Shown piece after piece: positions 37,655 through 46,744 of a stretch of 64,000 nt of DNA (its first letter is position 1; the number at the start of each line of letters is the position of its first letter). The notes under the pieces are model-generated. The model worked only from the letters and a program-made list of their open reading frames with translations. It made no database searches and was not told the DNA's origin. The position numbers and the translations under genes were made by a program. The stretch is from an uncultured Acetatifactor sp. (GTDB lineage: Bacteria > Bacillota > Clostridia > Lachnospirales > Lachnospiraceae): contig CANQEH010000003.1 of the NCBI GenBank assembly GCA_947594835.1, forward strand, positions 1-64,000, in the 5' to 3' direction.

Positions 37655-39088
37655 CTAGTCTTCCGTAAACGAATAAAAAGCGGGCTTGGGCTGGTAGCGC
37701 TCGTCAAACAAAAGCGGACACTGGGGCAGCCCCGTGGTATTGCCGCCTCCTACGTTGGAGCGGCTCTGGAGCCAGGAATAGTGATCCACTGTGCCCCAGA
37801 AGGTGATGCCGGTGATGTGGATGCCTTCCTTCTTGTTCTTATCCTTTAACGTCCAGTAGAGCAGATGGTAGCGCTTTGCCTGGTTTTCGTATTCCTCTTC
37901 CTTCTTCTCGGGGCTGCCGTCATAGCCGTCGCTGGCCCTTAGGTCAAACTCTGTGATCTGCACATTTCCCACCACCTCTGCGTACTGTTCCACAGAGGAG
38001 GCAAAGGCGGCCCATTCCGGGGAATCCATGCCGTAGTGCCCCTGCATCCCCATGCCGTCGATGCGGGTTCCCTCCCCGGGCGCCCCTTCCAGCGCCTTTA
38101 CCGCCGAGAGCAGTTCTAAAATCCCCTCCCGTTTTTTCTCCATACACTCGTTATAATCGTTGTAATACAGCTCCAGCTGGGCCGGGGCGTACTTGTTGGC
38201 ATAGCGGAAGGCGTTCAGGATATACTCGTTGCTCTGATAGACCTTCCACCAGCTGGAATTGCTGCCATGGGTGTCCTGGCTTAAGGGTTCGTCCGGGTTT
38301 TCGCTGTCGGTGCGGTAGGTGCCGGTGCTGTCGCTGACGGCCTCATTCACCACGTCCCAGCCGTAAAACATCCCCTTGTATTTGCTCTCCTCCCCGGTAA
38401 AATGGGTCAGCATGGTGCGGATGTACCACTCCAGCCGTTTGTCCATGGTCTCCTTGTCCACATAGTCCTTGTCCTTGTCATAGTCCACATGGAAAAACCA
38501 CTCCGGCGTCTGGGAGTGCCACACCAGCACATGGCCCCGCATCATGATGGGGTCGTCCGGGTGTTTCTGATTAAAGGCGAGCACTTTGTCTAAGATCTTC
38601 TCCGCCCTGGAATAGTCCAGCTTCGGCACCAGGATGGTCTCGCCGTTTAACTCTGCTTCCTCCGTCTGGGGGCATTTTGCGTTGCTGTAACCAAACATGG
38701 CGTCGGGCTTTAACTCATTGCCTATGGTCAGCGCATTAAAGTGGGTGGTGATGATCTCCCACAGCCTCTGATCCCGGCATTCCCCCAGGGTGATGGCCGT
38801 GCCCACCCGGCAGCCCAGGGCCTCCCCCACCTTTTCTTTTAAAATCGGCATCTCGTCTTTCTCCTCTCCCTGCTGTGGGCCGGAGTCCGCCTCCTGCCCC
38901 TGATCCTGCGCCGTCTGCTGTCCTGACTCCTCCTGTTTTTCAGGCTCCGGCGTACTTAGCTGCGAGATGCTCTGCTGCGCCGCAGGGCTTTCTTCCGCCT
39001 CCATTGCTCCTCCTGCCCCGGCGCATCCTGTAAGCAGCAGCCCCGCCGCCAACAGCCCCGCCAGACCCTTTCCAAACCGCTCTCTCAT
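37655..39088 (-). CDS. GH10 endo-1,4-beta-xylanase, lipoprotein
   Basis: Lipobox LLLTGC; MMRGHVLVWHSQTPEWFF; GWDVVNEAVSD (acid/base); VQITEFDLR (nucleophile). Confidence 0.93.
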   Translation of the reverse strand: MRERFGKGLAGLLAAGLLLTGCAGAGGAMEAEESPAAQQSISQLSTPEPEKQEESGQQTAQDQGQEADSGPQQGEEKDEMPILKEKVGEALGCRVGTAITLGECRDQRLWEIITTHFNALTIGNELKPDAMFGYSNAKCPQTEEAELNGETILVPKLDYSRAEKILDKVLAFNQKHPDDPIMMRGHVLVWHSQTPEWFFHVDYDKDKDYVDKETMDKRLEWYIRTMLTHFTGEESKYKGMFYGWDVVNEAVSDSTGTYRTDSENPDEPLSQDTHGSNSSWWKVYQSNEYILNAFRYANKYAPAQLELYYNDYNECMEKKREGILELLSAVKALEGAPGEGTRIDGMGMQGHYGMDSPEWAAFASSVEQYAEVVGNVQITEFDLRASDGYDGSPEKKEEEYENQAKRYHLLYWTLKDKNKKEGIHITGITFWGTVDHYSWLQSRSNVGGGNTTGLPQCPLLFDERYQPKPAFYSFTED

Positions 39089-39155
39089 GTTCCGCTTTCT
39101 CTCCTCTCCTTTGACTTTTCCGCTTCCACTGTCCTTTTTACCCATTTTTCAACTA

Positions 39156-39184
39156 TTGCGCTTTTCCTGAAATCGTACTAAAAT
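39156..39184 (+). promoter_or_regulatory. Candidate promoter of the araC-family gene
   Basis: TTGCGC - 17 nt - TAAAAT. Confidence 0.55.
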
Positions 39185-39213
39185 AGAAATACAGGAAAAG
39201 GGGATACAGGACA

Positions 39214-40161
39214 ATGACAGTAAGACCCAATGATTTCTACAGCAAAAACAGTGACTTTACCGGCAAACGGGTGGTAAACGCAGATATCCAGGAGATCGTG
39301 GACTTCCACGCCAGTTCCGCTGTGCGCATCTGGTGCAACGAGCAGTCCGACAGCTTTCCCGCCCACTGGCACTCAGCCCTTGAGATCATCCTGCCCATGG
39401 AGGAATGGTATGACGCCGTCGTGGGAAAGGAACAGTTCCATCTCGTCCCAGGCGATATCCTGTTTATCCCACCCAGGGCGATGCACGCCCTCACAGCGCC
39501 CGACACCGGAATGCGCTTCGTCTTTCTGTTTGACATATCCCCTCTCTCTGCCCTGCCCGGCTTTTCGTCCCTTCAGCCCGTGCTCTCCTCCCCCCTGCAC
39601 ATCACAAGATGCAGCCATCCCCACATTTACGAGGATACCTATCAGGATATGGTGCGGATGCGCAACGAATATTTTGGCAGTGAGGAATTTGCAGAGCTCA
39701 CCGTCTTTTCCCTGCTGTTGGGCGTCCTGATCCGTCTGGGCACCGACTCCTTAAGAGGACGGGAGTTTTCCCTGGGCGCCCGGCCCAACAAACAGCGGGA
39801 ATATTTTGTCAAATTCAACGACGTCCTCTCCTATATCAACGACCACTACAAGGAGGACTGCCGGCTGGAAGACATCGCCGCCGCTTACGGCTTCAGCAAG
39901 TATCATTTTGCCCGGCTGTTCCGCCAGTACACCGGCTTTACATTCTGTTCCTACCTCTTACATCTGCGCATCCTGGCCGCCCAGGAGCTTCTGTCAAGGC
40001 CAGAGCTCTCCATCACGGAGATTGCCATGCAGTCCGGCTTCTCCAGCATCTCCACCTTCAACCGTGTCTTCCGCCAGCAGGTGAACTGCTCCCCCACCGA
40101 ATACCGGGAAAAGCGCAGGCCCTCTGCCGTCAGCGCTTTGCCTCATAGCGAAAATCCTTAA
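39214..40161 (+). CDS. AraC family transcriptional regulator
   Basis: Cupin-like N-terminus; two C-terminal HTHs (CRLEDIAAAYGFSKYHFARLFRQYTGFTF; SITEIAMQSGFSSISTFNRVFRQQVNCSPTEYR). Confidence 0.95.
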   Translation: MTVRPNDFYSKNSDFTGKRVVNADIQEIVDFHASSAVRIWCNEQSDSFPAHWHSALEIILPMEEWYDAVVGKEQFHLVPGDILFIPPRAMHALTAPDTGMRFVFLFDISPLSALPGFSSLQPVLSSPLHITRCSHPHIYEDTYQDMVRMRNEYFGSEEFAELTVFSLLLGVLIRLGTDSLRGREFSLGARPNKQREYFVKFNDVLSYINDHYKEDCRLEDIAAAYGFSKYHFARLFRQYTGFTFCSYLLHLRILAAQELLSRPELSITEIAMQSGFSSISTFNRVFRQQVNCSPTEYREKRRPSAVSALPHSENP

Positions 40162-41713
40162 ACACGGCGGATCCGCCCGCTTTTCTGGTGGCGTAGACGG
40201 CCAGCCCGCAGCGGCAGCCAGTGAAATGATCCAGCCCGAAATACAGGGCGTGCCGGGGGCCGATCCGTTTCCATCGTTTCCCCTCCCCAGGTTCCAGATA
40301 GGAAAAAGAAACCTGGTCCGTCCCGCCCGAAAAATCAGCTTCCATCTTAAGCCTTACAGAGGGCTGGGCAAGCCTTACCCTTCCGGCCACTTTCCCGGGG
40401 AGATAGTCGTTTGCCCCCGCCCGGAGATCTTTGTCCTCCTTAAGCCGCTGGATCATCACCAGGTCATACCGCCCGCACTGTTTTGTCACCGCAGCCATGG
40501 CGTAACAGCCCTGCAGGGCGCACAGCCCCGCAAAGTCCCCCTCGTTCAGTTCCCCGGCCTCTACGGTCACCTCTACCGCCGTGGCGGGCATCCTAAGCCG
40601 CTGGGTCAGCGTGTTCACCGCCTGGGTCACGTTGCTGCAGATCTTCCCGGTGATGATGCGCAGTCCTCCCTCCGGAAGAACCGACCAGAGCAGAGGATCC
40701 GGCTCATGGTTCCACTGCCACTGTTTCTTGAGCACGCACAGTCCCTCCGGGCCCGTCTGGTAAGAAAAACTGTCCGAAACATACAGGGGCTCATACACAT
40801 AAGATGGCCTGTTGTCCCGGACAAAAAAGGTCTCCGGGACTTTCCCCTTACATCCAAACACCGGGAAGTGGTCTTTCCACTCCACAGGAACCAGAACTGG
40901 CACCCGCCCCACAGCGCCATGATCCTGCAGCAGGATGCTGTACCACTGCCCGTCGCCTGCCTGCACGATCCCACCCTGGGCCACGCCGCAGTTTGCAAAC
41001 CCAAGGTCGTCGTCCAGGACGGTCCCGCCCGAAAACTCCCCCTCCAGGGAGTCGCTGGAAAAGCACATCTGCGTCCGCCTGCCGTGCCCCGCCCTGGGCC
41101 AGTGGATGGTAAACAGGTAATACCGCCCGTCTATCTTATAGAAATGGGCTCCCTCGTGTCCTAAAAAAACGTCGTCCTTCTCCGTCAGCAGCTTCCTGGC
41201 AAATCCGCCCTCCTTGAACCCGGTCAGATCCGGTTTCAGCTGCCGGATCCAGATCTCACTGTTTCCATAGACTAAAAACACCCTTCCGTCGTCCTCAAAA
41301 AACAGGGAGCCGTCATGGAGATAGGCTTCGATACAGGTTTTCTTCCAGGGGCCTTCCACCTTTTCCGACGTATAAAAGAAAGTCCTGCCGCTTGCCCTGG
41401 CCGCAAAGCTCACAAAGAAACGCCCCTCATGGAAGCGCATGGAGCCTGCCCACATTCCGCAGCCATAGCCGCTTTTCTCGCCGTCCAGACAGGCTTCCTG
41501 CCCGTCAAAGGAATCGAACACATAGGAGGCCGTCTCCCAGTTCACCAGATCGTAGGAGCGCAGGATCTGCGCCCCCGGCAGAAAGTGCATGGTGGTGCTG
41601 AGCATATAATAGATATCCCCCACCCGGATCACTTCCGGATCTGGAAAATCCGCCCCGATCAAGGGCCTCCTGCCCATCACAGCCACCGTCCCGCCCTGTC
41701 CTGTCCGCTCCAT
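40130..41713 (-). CDS. GH43 family glycoside hydrolase (beta-xylosidase/arabinofuranosidase-like), no signal peptide
   Basis: IGADFPDPEVIRVGDIYYMLSTTMHFLPGAQILRSYDLVNWE; LGHEGAHFYKIDGRYYL; C-terminal beta-sandwich-like region. Confidence 0.9.
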   Translation of the reverse strand: MERTGQGGTVAVMGRRPLIGADFPDPEVIRVGDIYYMLSTTMHFLPGAQILRSYDLVNWETASYVFDSFDGQEACLDGEKSGYGCGMWAGSMRFHEGRFFVSFAARASGRTFFYTSEKVEGPWKKTCIEAYLHDGSLFFEDDGRVFLVYGNSEIWIRQLKPDLTGFKEGGFARKLLTEKDDVFLGHEGAHFYKIDGRYYLFTIHWPRAGHGRRTQMCFSSDSLEGEFSGGTVLDDDLGFANCGVAQGGIVQAGDGQWYSILLQDHGAVGRVPVLVPVEWKDHFPVFGCKGKVPETFFVRDNRPSYVYEPLYVSDSFSYQTGPEGLCVLKKQWQWNHEPDPLLWSVLPEGGLRIITGKICSNVTQAVNTLTQRLRMPATAVEVTVEAGELNEGDFAGLCALQGCYAMAAVTKQCGRYDLVMIQRLKEDKDLRAGANDYLPGKVAGRVRLAQPSVRLKMEADFSGGTDQVSFSYLEPGEGKRWKRIGPRHALYFGLDHFTGCRCGLAVYATRKAGGSAVFKDFRYEAKR

Positions 41714-41788
41714 GTCCGCTCCGTTTCCGCGCCGTCTTGTGCGCAAGCTCATTGGCCACCTCCGGCCCACAGACGCCCTTTGTCCCGC

Positions 41789-42754
41789 TCACCGCCCGGT
41801 TCGGGCCTTCCTGTCTGCGCTGGCCCGCTCCAGCCGTTTTTGTAACTTCTCCTGGACAAACGTCCGCTCCCCGTCCCGCACCAGAAAATACAGATAAGAA
41901 TCCAGCACAAAGGAAAGCGGCATCCCCCGCCCGGCAATCTTGAAATTGACGAACCCTCTGTCGATGTAGCTTCCGATCTCCTCGTTGGAGATAAACGCAG
42001 GCCGCTTCCTGCACTCCTCAAAATTCCGCTCCTTCGTCTGGTTCGGGCAGGGGAAGGGGACGCTCACGTCAAATTCCAGCTGCAGGCGGGACTGCTGTTC
42101 ATAGTGCTCCGCCCGCTTTGGACATCCCGGAAAGCACACCTCGTTGACCAGGATCTCCACCCTGTCCGCCTGGGCCGCGGCTGCCTCCAGGGCCGCCTGG
42201 TCATGGTTTAAGTCATAGTCCAGCACCACCAGGCGGTAATCCTTCCCAAGCTCCTCTAACAGCCCCTCCACCCTGTCGATCCGCTTCGTGGTGGAGGAGA
42301 TGAGCGGAAAGCGCGGGTACTGTCTTCTGAGATATTCTTCCAGAACCGGCGCATTGACCAGAGCCTGGTTCAGCCCATTGTCCGCAAGACGCATAATCAG
42401 GTTGCAGTAGGTGTCCGAGAGGTGCTTTTCTTCCAGCAGGGAATTGGTCCAGGTAAACCGCACCGGCACGCCTCTTGTGTTGTACTGCTTTAACATCGCC
42501 TGGATGTCCTGTTTGCCCGAAATCCCGAACACCACCCGCCCGCCATTCCAGATGGCGCCGGGAAATGTCCCGTAGACGGATCCCACCCGGTAGCCGCTTC
42601 GGAATTTCTCCGGGTATTCCTTCATCAGATCCAGAACGGCCACATTCAAAGAGAAATAATAGCAAAATCCCGGCAGATGCCAGAACACTTCCTTTTCTTC
42701 CATCACATTCTCCCTTCCGGCCCGTTTCGCCTCTGCAAAGCCAAAGCCTCCCAA
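41789..42754 (-). CDS. U32-like protein of unknown function, paralog 2 (start may be internal)
   Basis: WNGGR, ADNGLNQALVNAPVLEEYLR, LVNEVCFPGCPKRAEHYE and GFVNFKIAGRG; shares many blocks with the 42776-43726 protein. Confidence 0.7.
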   Translation of the reverse strand: MGGFGFAEAKRAGRENVMEEKEVFWHLPGFCYYFSLNVAVLDLMKEYPEKFRSGYRVGSVYGTFPGAIWNGGRVVFGISGKQDIQAMLKQYNTRGVPVRFTWTNSLLEEKHLSDTYCNLIMRLADNGLNQALVNAPVLEEYLRRQYPRFPLISSTTKRIDRVEGLLEELGKDYRLVVLDYDLNHDQAALEAAAAQADRVEILVNEVCFPGCPKRAEHYEQQSRLQLEFDVSVPFPCPNQTKERNFEECRKRPAFISNEEIGSYIDRGFVNFKIAGRGMPLSFVLDSYLYFLVRDGERTFVQEKLQKRLERASADRKARTGR

Positions 42755-42775
42755 ACACTTTCTCTTCCCAGAGCC

Positions 42776-43726
42776 TTACGGCCACTTGGAAGGCCTGGGC
42801 CGGTTCACCGTGATCACCTTGTTGGCCGCCAGGTTGTTGAGCAGCAGGATCCTGGCCTGCCCCTGGTACTGGGGCCTGATCAGATAATGGCAGTAGGTCT
42901 CCACCAGGGAGAACAGGTTGGCCGTCCTGCCCTCGATCTTAAAATTGTAAAAGCCCATGGGCAGATACTTTTCGTAGATATCTTCCGGCGAAATGTAGGT
43001 CTCGTATCCCTGGATCGTGTGGATGCAGTTGTACTCCCCGTACTCGCAGTACCAGTGCTCCAGAGGAATCTGTTTGTCCGGGGGCATCTTGCGGTTCTTC
43101 AGCATGATGCGCTGGTTTTTCGCAATATTCTCATAATGCTTTCCCCTCCTGGGACAGCCGGGCACGCACAGCGTGTTCACTAAAAGCTCACATCTGCCCT
43201 TGTCCTCTATTTTTTCCAGCTCCTCAAACTGGTTATTGAAGTTATAGTCCAGCACCACCAGATAATAATCTTTTTCCAGCTCCCGGTTCACCAGATCTAC
43301 GTCCCGGATCTCCTTGCAGGTAGAGCTGTTGATCTTAAAGCCCGGGTAGTTCTTCCGGATGTATTGCTCCAGCAGAGGCGAAAAGATCATGACCTCGTTC
43401 ATGCCGTTGTCCGCTGCCCGCATACAGAAATTACAGTAAGGATCCAGAAGATCCTCCTCATTTAACAGCATATTGGTATAGGTGTACCTCACCGGGATCC
43501 CTTTGGCGTTGATGTTCCGGATCACATTCTCGATATATGCCGCATCGCACTGGTCATAGTTGGAGGGTCTTCCGCCGTTCCAGAGGGACATGGGAAATTC
43601 TCCGAAAAAGGAGGCGATACGGATCCCCTCCCGGAAATATTCCGGCTTCTGCTCCATCAGACTAAGCACCAGCATATTCAAGGGATAGTTCTGCCTTAAC
43701 CCCGGCAGATGAAATCTGACTTCCAT
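42776..43726 (-). CDS. U32-like protein of unknown function, paralog 1
   Basis: WNGGR, YCNFCMRAADNGMNEVMIFSPLLEQYIR, LVNTLCVPGCPRRGKHYE and GFYNFKIEGR. Confidence 0.75.
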   Translation of the reverse strand: MEVRFHLPGLRQNYPLNMLVLSLMEQKPEYFREGIRIASFFGEFPMSLWNGGRPSNYDQCDAAYIENVIRNINAKGIPVRYTYTNMLLNEEDLLDPYCNFCMRAADNGMNEVMIFSPLLEQYIRKNYPGFKINSSTCKEIRDVDLVNRELEKDYYLVVLDYNFNNQFEELEKIEDKGRCELLVNTLCVPGCPRRGKHYENIAKNQRIMLKNRKMPPDKQIPLEHWYCEYGEYNCIHTIQGYETYISPEDIYEKYLPMGFYNFKIEGRTANLFSLVETYCHYLIRPQYQGQARILLLNNLAANKVITVNRPRPSKWP

Positions 43727-43761
43727 ACGCTTCTCCTCCTAAACGCTGCCATCTGGCGGCG

Positions 43762-45063
43762 CTACTCCTGCGCAGCATACTCCACCAGGGCGTCCGCCAC
43801 CTCCGGCGAATACCAGGTCAGGTTGTTCCTGTCAAAGATCCCGAAGCACTCCCCGTCCCCTTCGTAAATGCCGTTGTCCCACCAGACGCACTTGATCTGG
43901 TATTGGTTCATGGCGCCCAGATACCCTTCCAGCCATCTGACCACATCCTCTGTGTTTCCTTTGTTCACCGCGCCAAATTCCGTCACGATCACCGGCATCC
44001 CCTTTGCGATGAACTGGGACTGGATCTGCCGTAAATTGGTGTCCAGGTCTTTCTGGAGGCTTCCGTCCCAGACGGACACATGGCCTTCTCCCTCAAAGGT
44101 AAACACATAGGGGGTGTAAAGGTGGAGGGCCACCGCGATGTTAGGGTCGTCATAACGCTTCAGGTCCCGCATGGCCGCCAGGGAAGCGTTGTTTCCGTAG
44201 GTACAGAGGATCAGGCATCTCGTGGCGTTTTCGCCTCCGGTGGCCCTGACTGCATCGAGAAAGACGCCGTTTAAGCGGTTGACGGCTCCCCGTTCGTTTG
44301 GCGTCCCGCCGCTCCACTCCCCGGCGCTGCCCTGGGTGCGGGGCTCGTTCATCCCCTCAAAGAGCAGATGGCTGTCCCGGTCTTTGAAACGCTCTGCGAT
44401 CTGGGTCCAGATGGCCTTCAGTTCTTCCGCCGTCTGATCCAGATCCTCCTCGTCCAGGCTGAGCCAGTAATTTGTCTCGTGGTGGGTGTCCAGAATCACA
44501 TACATCCCGTCCTCCAGGCAGTAATCCACCACTTCCTCCACCCTGTCCAGCCACGCTTCGTCGATGAGGTAATCCGGCCCGCTTCCCAGATGTTCCCCCC
44601 AGGTCACAGGGATCCGCACTGTGTTGATCCCCTGGGCCGCTATGGCGTCTATCATCTCCTTTGTGGTCTCGGGGTTTCCCCAGTAGGTCTCCGAAGCCAG
44701 GGTATTGCCCGCCCCGTGGGCGTCCAGGGTATTCCCCAGGTTCCACCCCACCGTCATACCGGCCAGAAGCTCAAACACCCCGGATCTGTCCGGCTGGGCA
44801 GGTTCTGCAGACGCCTGGGCAGGCGCGCCTATCTTCTCCGGCGCATCCTCCTGTGCCACCGGGGCGCTCTCCGTATCTTTGCTGTCCTTGGGGGTGCCTT
44901 CCTCCCCGGCCCCGCTGTCTGCCAAAGGCGCAGGGGACGCCGTCTGGGTTTCGCCCTCCGCTTCCGCACCCGTCGTCCCGCAGCCTGTGCCCCCCAGCAC
45001 AACTGCCGCTGCAAGCGCTGCCGCCCCCAGCCTTTTCAAACGTTTCTGCCTCTTATTCTCCAT
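43762..45063 (-). CDS. GH5 endoglucanase-like lipoprotein
   Basis: Lipobox VVLGGTGC; MTVGWNLGNTLDA; FEGMNEPR; VIVTEFGAVNKG; CVWWDNG. Confidence 0.92.
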   Translation of the reverse strand: MENKRQKRLKRLGAAALAAAVVLGGTGCGTTGAEAEGETQTASPAPLADSGAGEEGTPKDSKDTESAPVAQEDAPEKIGAPAQASAEPAQPDRSGVFELLAGMTVGWNLGNTLDAHGAGNTLASETYWGNPETTKEMIDAIAAQGINTVRIPVTWGEHLGSGPDYLIDEAWLDRVEEVVDYCLEDGMYVILDTHHETNYWLSLDEEDLDQTAEELKAIWTQIAERFKDRDSHLLFEGMNEPRTQGSAGEWSGGTPNERGAVNRLNGVFLDAVRATGGENATRCLILCTYGNNASLAAMRDLKRYDDPNIAVALHLYTPYVFTFEGEGHVSVWDGSLQKDLDTNLRQIQSQFIAKGMPVIVTEFGAVNKGNTEDVVRWLEGYLGAMNQYQIKCVWWDNGIYEGDGECFGIFDRNNLTWYSPEVADALVEYAAQE

Positions 45064-45142
45064 CCCGCTGCACCTCTCAAAATCTACAAAATGCAAGGGG
45101 CAGCGCCCGGAAAACACCGCCCCATTGCGTTTTTCAAGTATC

Positions 45143-46639
45143 TTACTTCTGGTTTGCCTTGTCGATATAATTCTTCCAGCTCTCCCGGATCGCCTCTACG
45201 TTCGCGGAGACGTCGCAACCGGAATAGAACTGATACAGGAACGGGTCGCCGGTATCCAGATCGGGAATGATGCCGTGGTAGGTAATCATACCTTTCTCCA
45301 TCATCATCGCCGCGGTCTCGTCCACCGCGCGGGTATCCCTGAACCCTGCGTAGTAGTTGCTCTTCCAGCCCTCGTAGTCCTCATAGCCCGGAATGTCGTC
45401 GGTGTAGAGGTTCCATGCGAACGCCAGCTTCCACGCCTTGTCTGCGTCATAGCAGCCGGGGATCGCCACCGGGTTGTTTGCAAAGCAGTTGATGTAGTCG
45501 CTCATCTGAGGCCCCTTAGGGAACATCACGAAGCCGAAATCATCTTCCATGTCCTGCAGGTAGTTTCCGGGCGTACCTGCATACCCGTCATCTACCATAA
45601 ACACCGCCATGCCGTTGCGGAATGCCTCCTTGTAGTAATCCCACTGGGCTTCCTCCGGATAGGGCAGCGTGTAATTGTCCATAATGTCAACGCTGAACTG
45701 AAGGCCTTCGATGGTCTCGGGATCCTCTACCCTGTAAGTAAATTTGCCCGACGCGTCCTTGCCCACCAGCTCGCCGCCGTTGGAATAAACGCACGCCAGA
45801 ACCATGGTGGAATTGTTCTGGGTGGTTCCGTAGATATCGATCGCACCGTCGTTGTTGGTATCCCTCTGCACCTGCTCCATCAGCTCGGTCCACTTATCCC
45901 AGGTCCAGTCCCCGCTGGCCTGCAGGTCATAGATGGACTCGGGGTCGATCTGCGCCTCGTTCAGCAGCCGCTTATTAAAGTAAACGCCTGTGCGGGGCTC
46001 GGGGTCACCCGCATACATACAGTAGATGGAATCGCCGTAGGAATACTGCTCATGCAGCATATTCTTGGTAAATTTCTCCTGGGAGAAATCCAGGCAGTCC
46101 AGGGTGGCCAGGTCATACATCAGCCCGCTCGCCATGGCGGAAGTGATCGCCGGGTCGTCCCGCAGGATGAAGATGTAGTTGTTGCCGTCGTCCCCGGTAG
46201 TGCAGTAGTCCACATAGTCCTGAGGCGTGGAACCCCAGTCGGAGATGGCCTGCTGTTTGATGGTAAAGTTGTATGTCTCCTGAATCCAGTCGCGGTACTC
46301 GTCCCTTGCCTCCTCGTAGTCGTTGGTGGGTTCCGCCGGATCTCCCGACCACCAGTCGCGGATGATGATCTCCATGCCGCCCAAGTCGTATGCCTCTCCG
46401 GTAGCGGGATCCGTGATCACGGTGTACCCGCCGACGGCGTCCTCGCCGTCCTCCTCTGCCGTCTGGCCTTCAGACGTATCCTGCCCTGCGCCCTGGTCCG
46501 TGGTTCCGGCGCCGGGATCCGTGGTCTGGGAACCCTGGTCGGCAGGCGTCTGGCCGCCGTTTCCGCAGCCTGCCATCCCCATGGTCATCACAGTGGCCAT
46601 GGATGCTGCCAATAACCTGTTCAATACTTTTCTTTTCAT
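45143..46639 (-). CDS. Extracellular solute-binding lipoprotein (CUT1-type), SBP1
   Basis: Lipobox MTMGMAGCGNGG; family-1 SBP-like organisation; adjacent permeases. Confidence 0.88.
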   Translation of the reverse strand: MKRKVLNRLLAASMATVMTMGMAGCGNGGQTPADQGSQTTDPGAGTTDQGAGQDTSEGQTAEEDGEDAVGGYTVITDPATGEAYDLGGMEIIIRDWWSGDPAEPTNDYEEARDEYRDWIQETYNFTIKQQAISDWGSTPQDYVDYCTTGDDGNNYIFILRDDPAITSAMASGLMYDLATLDCLDFSQEKFTKNMLHEQYSYGDSIYCMYAGDPEPRTGVYFNKRLLNEAQIDPESIYDLQASGDWTWDKWTELMEQVQRDTNNDGAIDIYGTTQNNSTMVLACVYSNGGELVGKDASGKFTYRVEDPETIEGLQFSVDIMDNYTLPYPEEAQWDYYKEAFRNGMAVFMVDDGYAGTPGNYLQDMEDDFGFVMFPKGPQMSDYINCFANNPVAIPGCYDADKAWKLAFAWNLYTDDIPGYEDYEGWKSNYYAGFRDTRAVDETAAMMMEKGMITYHGIIPDLDTGDPFLYQFYSGCDVSANVEAIRESWKNYIDKANQK

Positions 46640-46665
46640 TTTTTCCTCCTTTTTTCTATAAATCA

Positions 46666-46712
46666 CTGCCGGAAGCAGCCGATAGGGATTTTTCCGGGCG
46701 CTGCGCCGGCAG
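46666..46712. other. Stem-loop between permease gene and SBP1 gene
   Basis: CTGCCGGaAGCAGC ... GCTGCgCCGGCAG, about 13-bp imperfect stem. Confidence 0.6.
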
Positions 46713-46744
46713 GGATCCTAGCTTTTTGTCAGGGCAGAACCGCC

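Noticed and set aside
44705-46615. 636-aa plus-strand ORF antisense to GH5 and SBP1
   Set aside because: Overlaps two strongly supported genes; codon-mirror artefact without motifs
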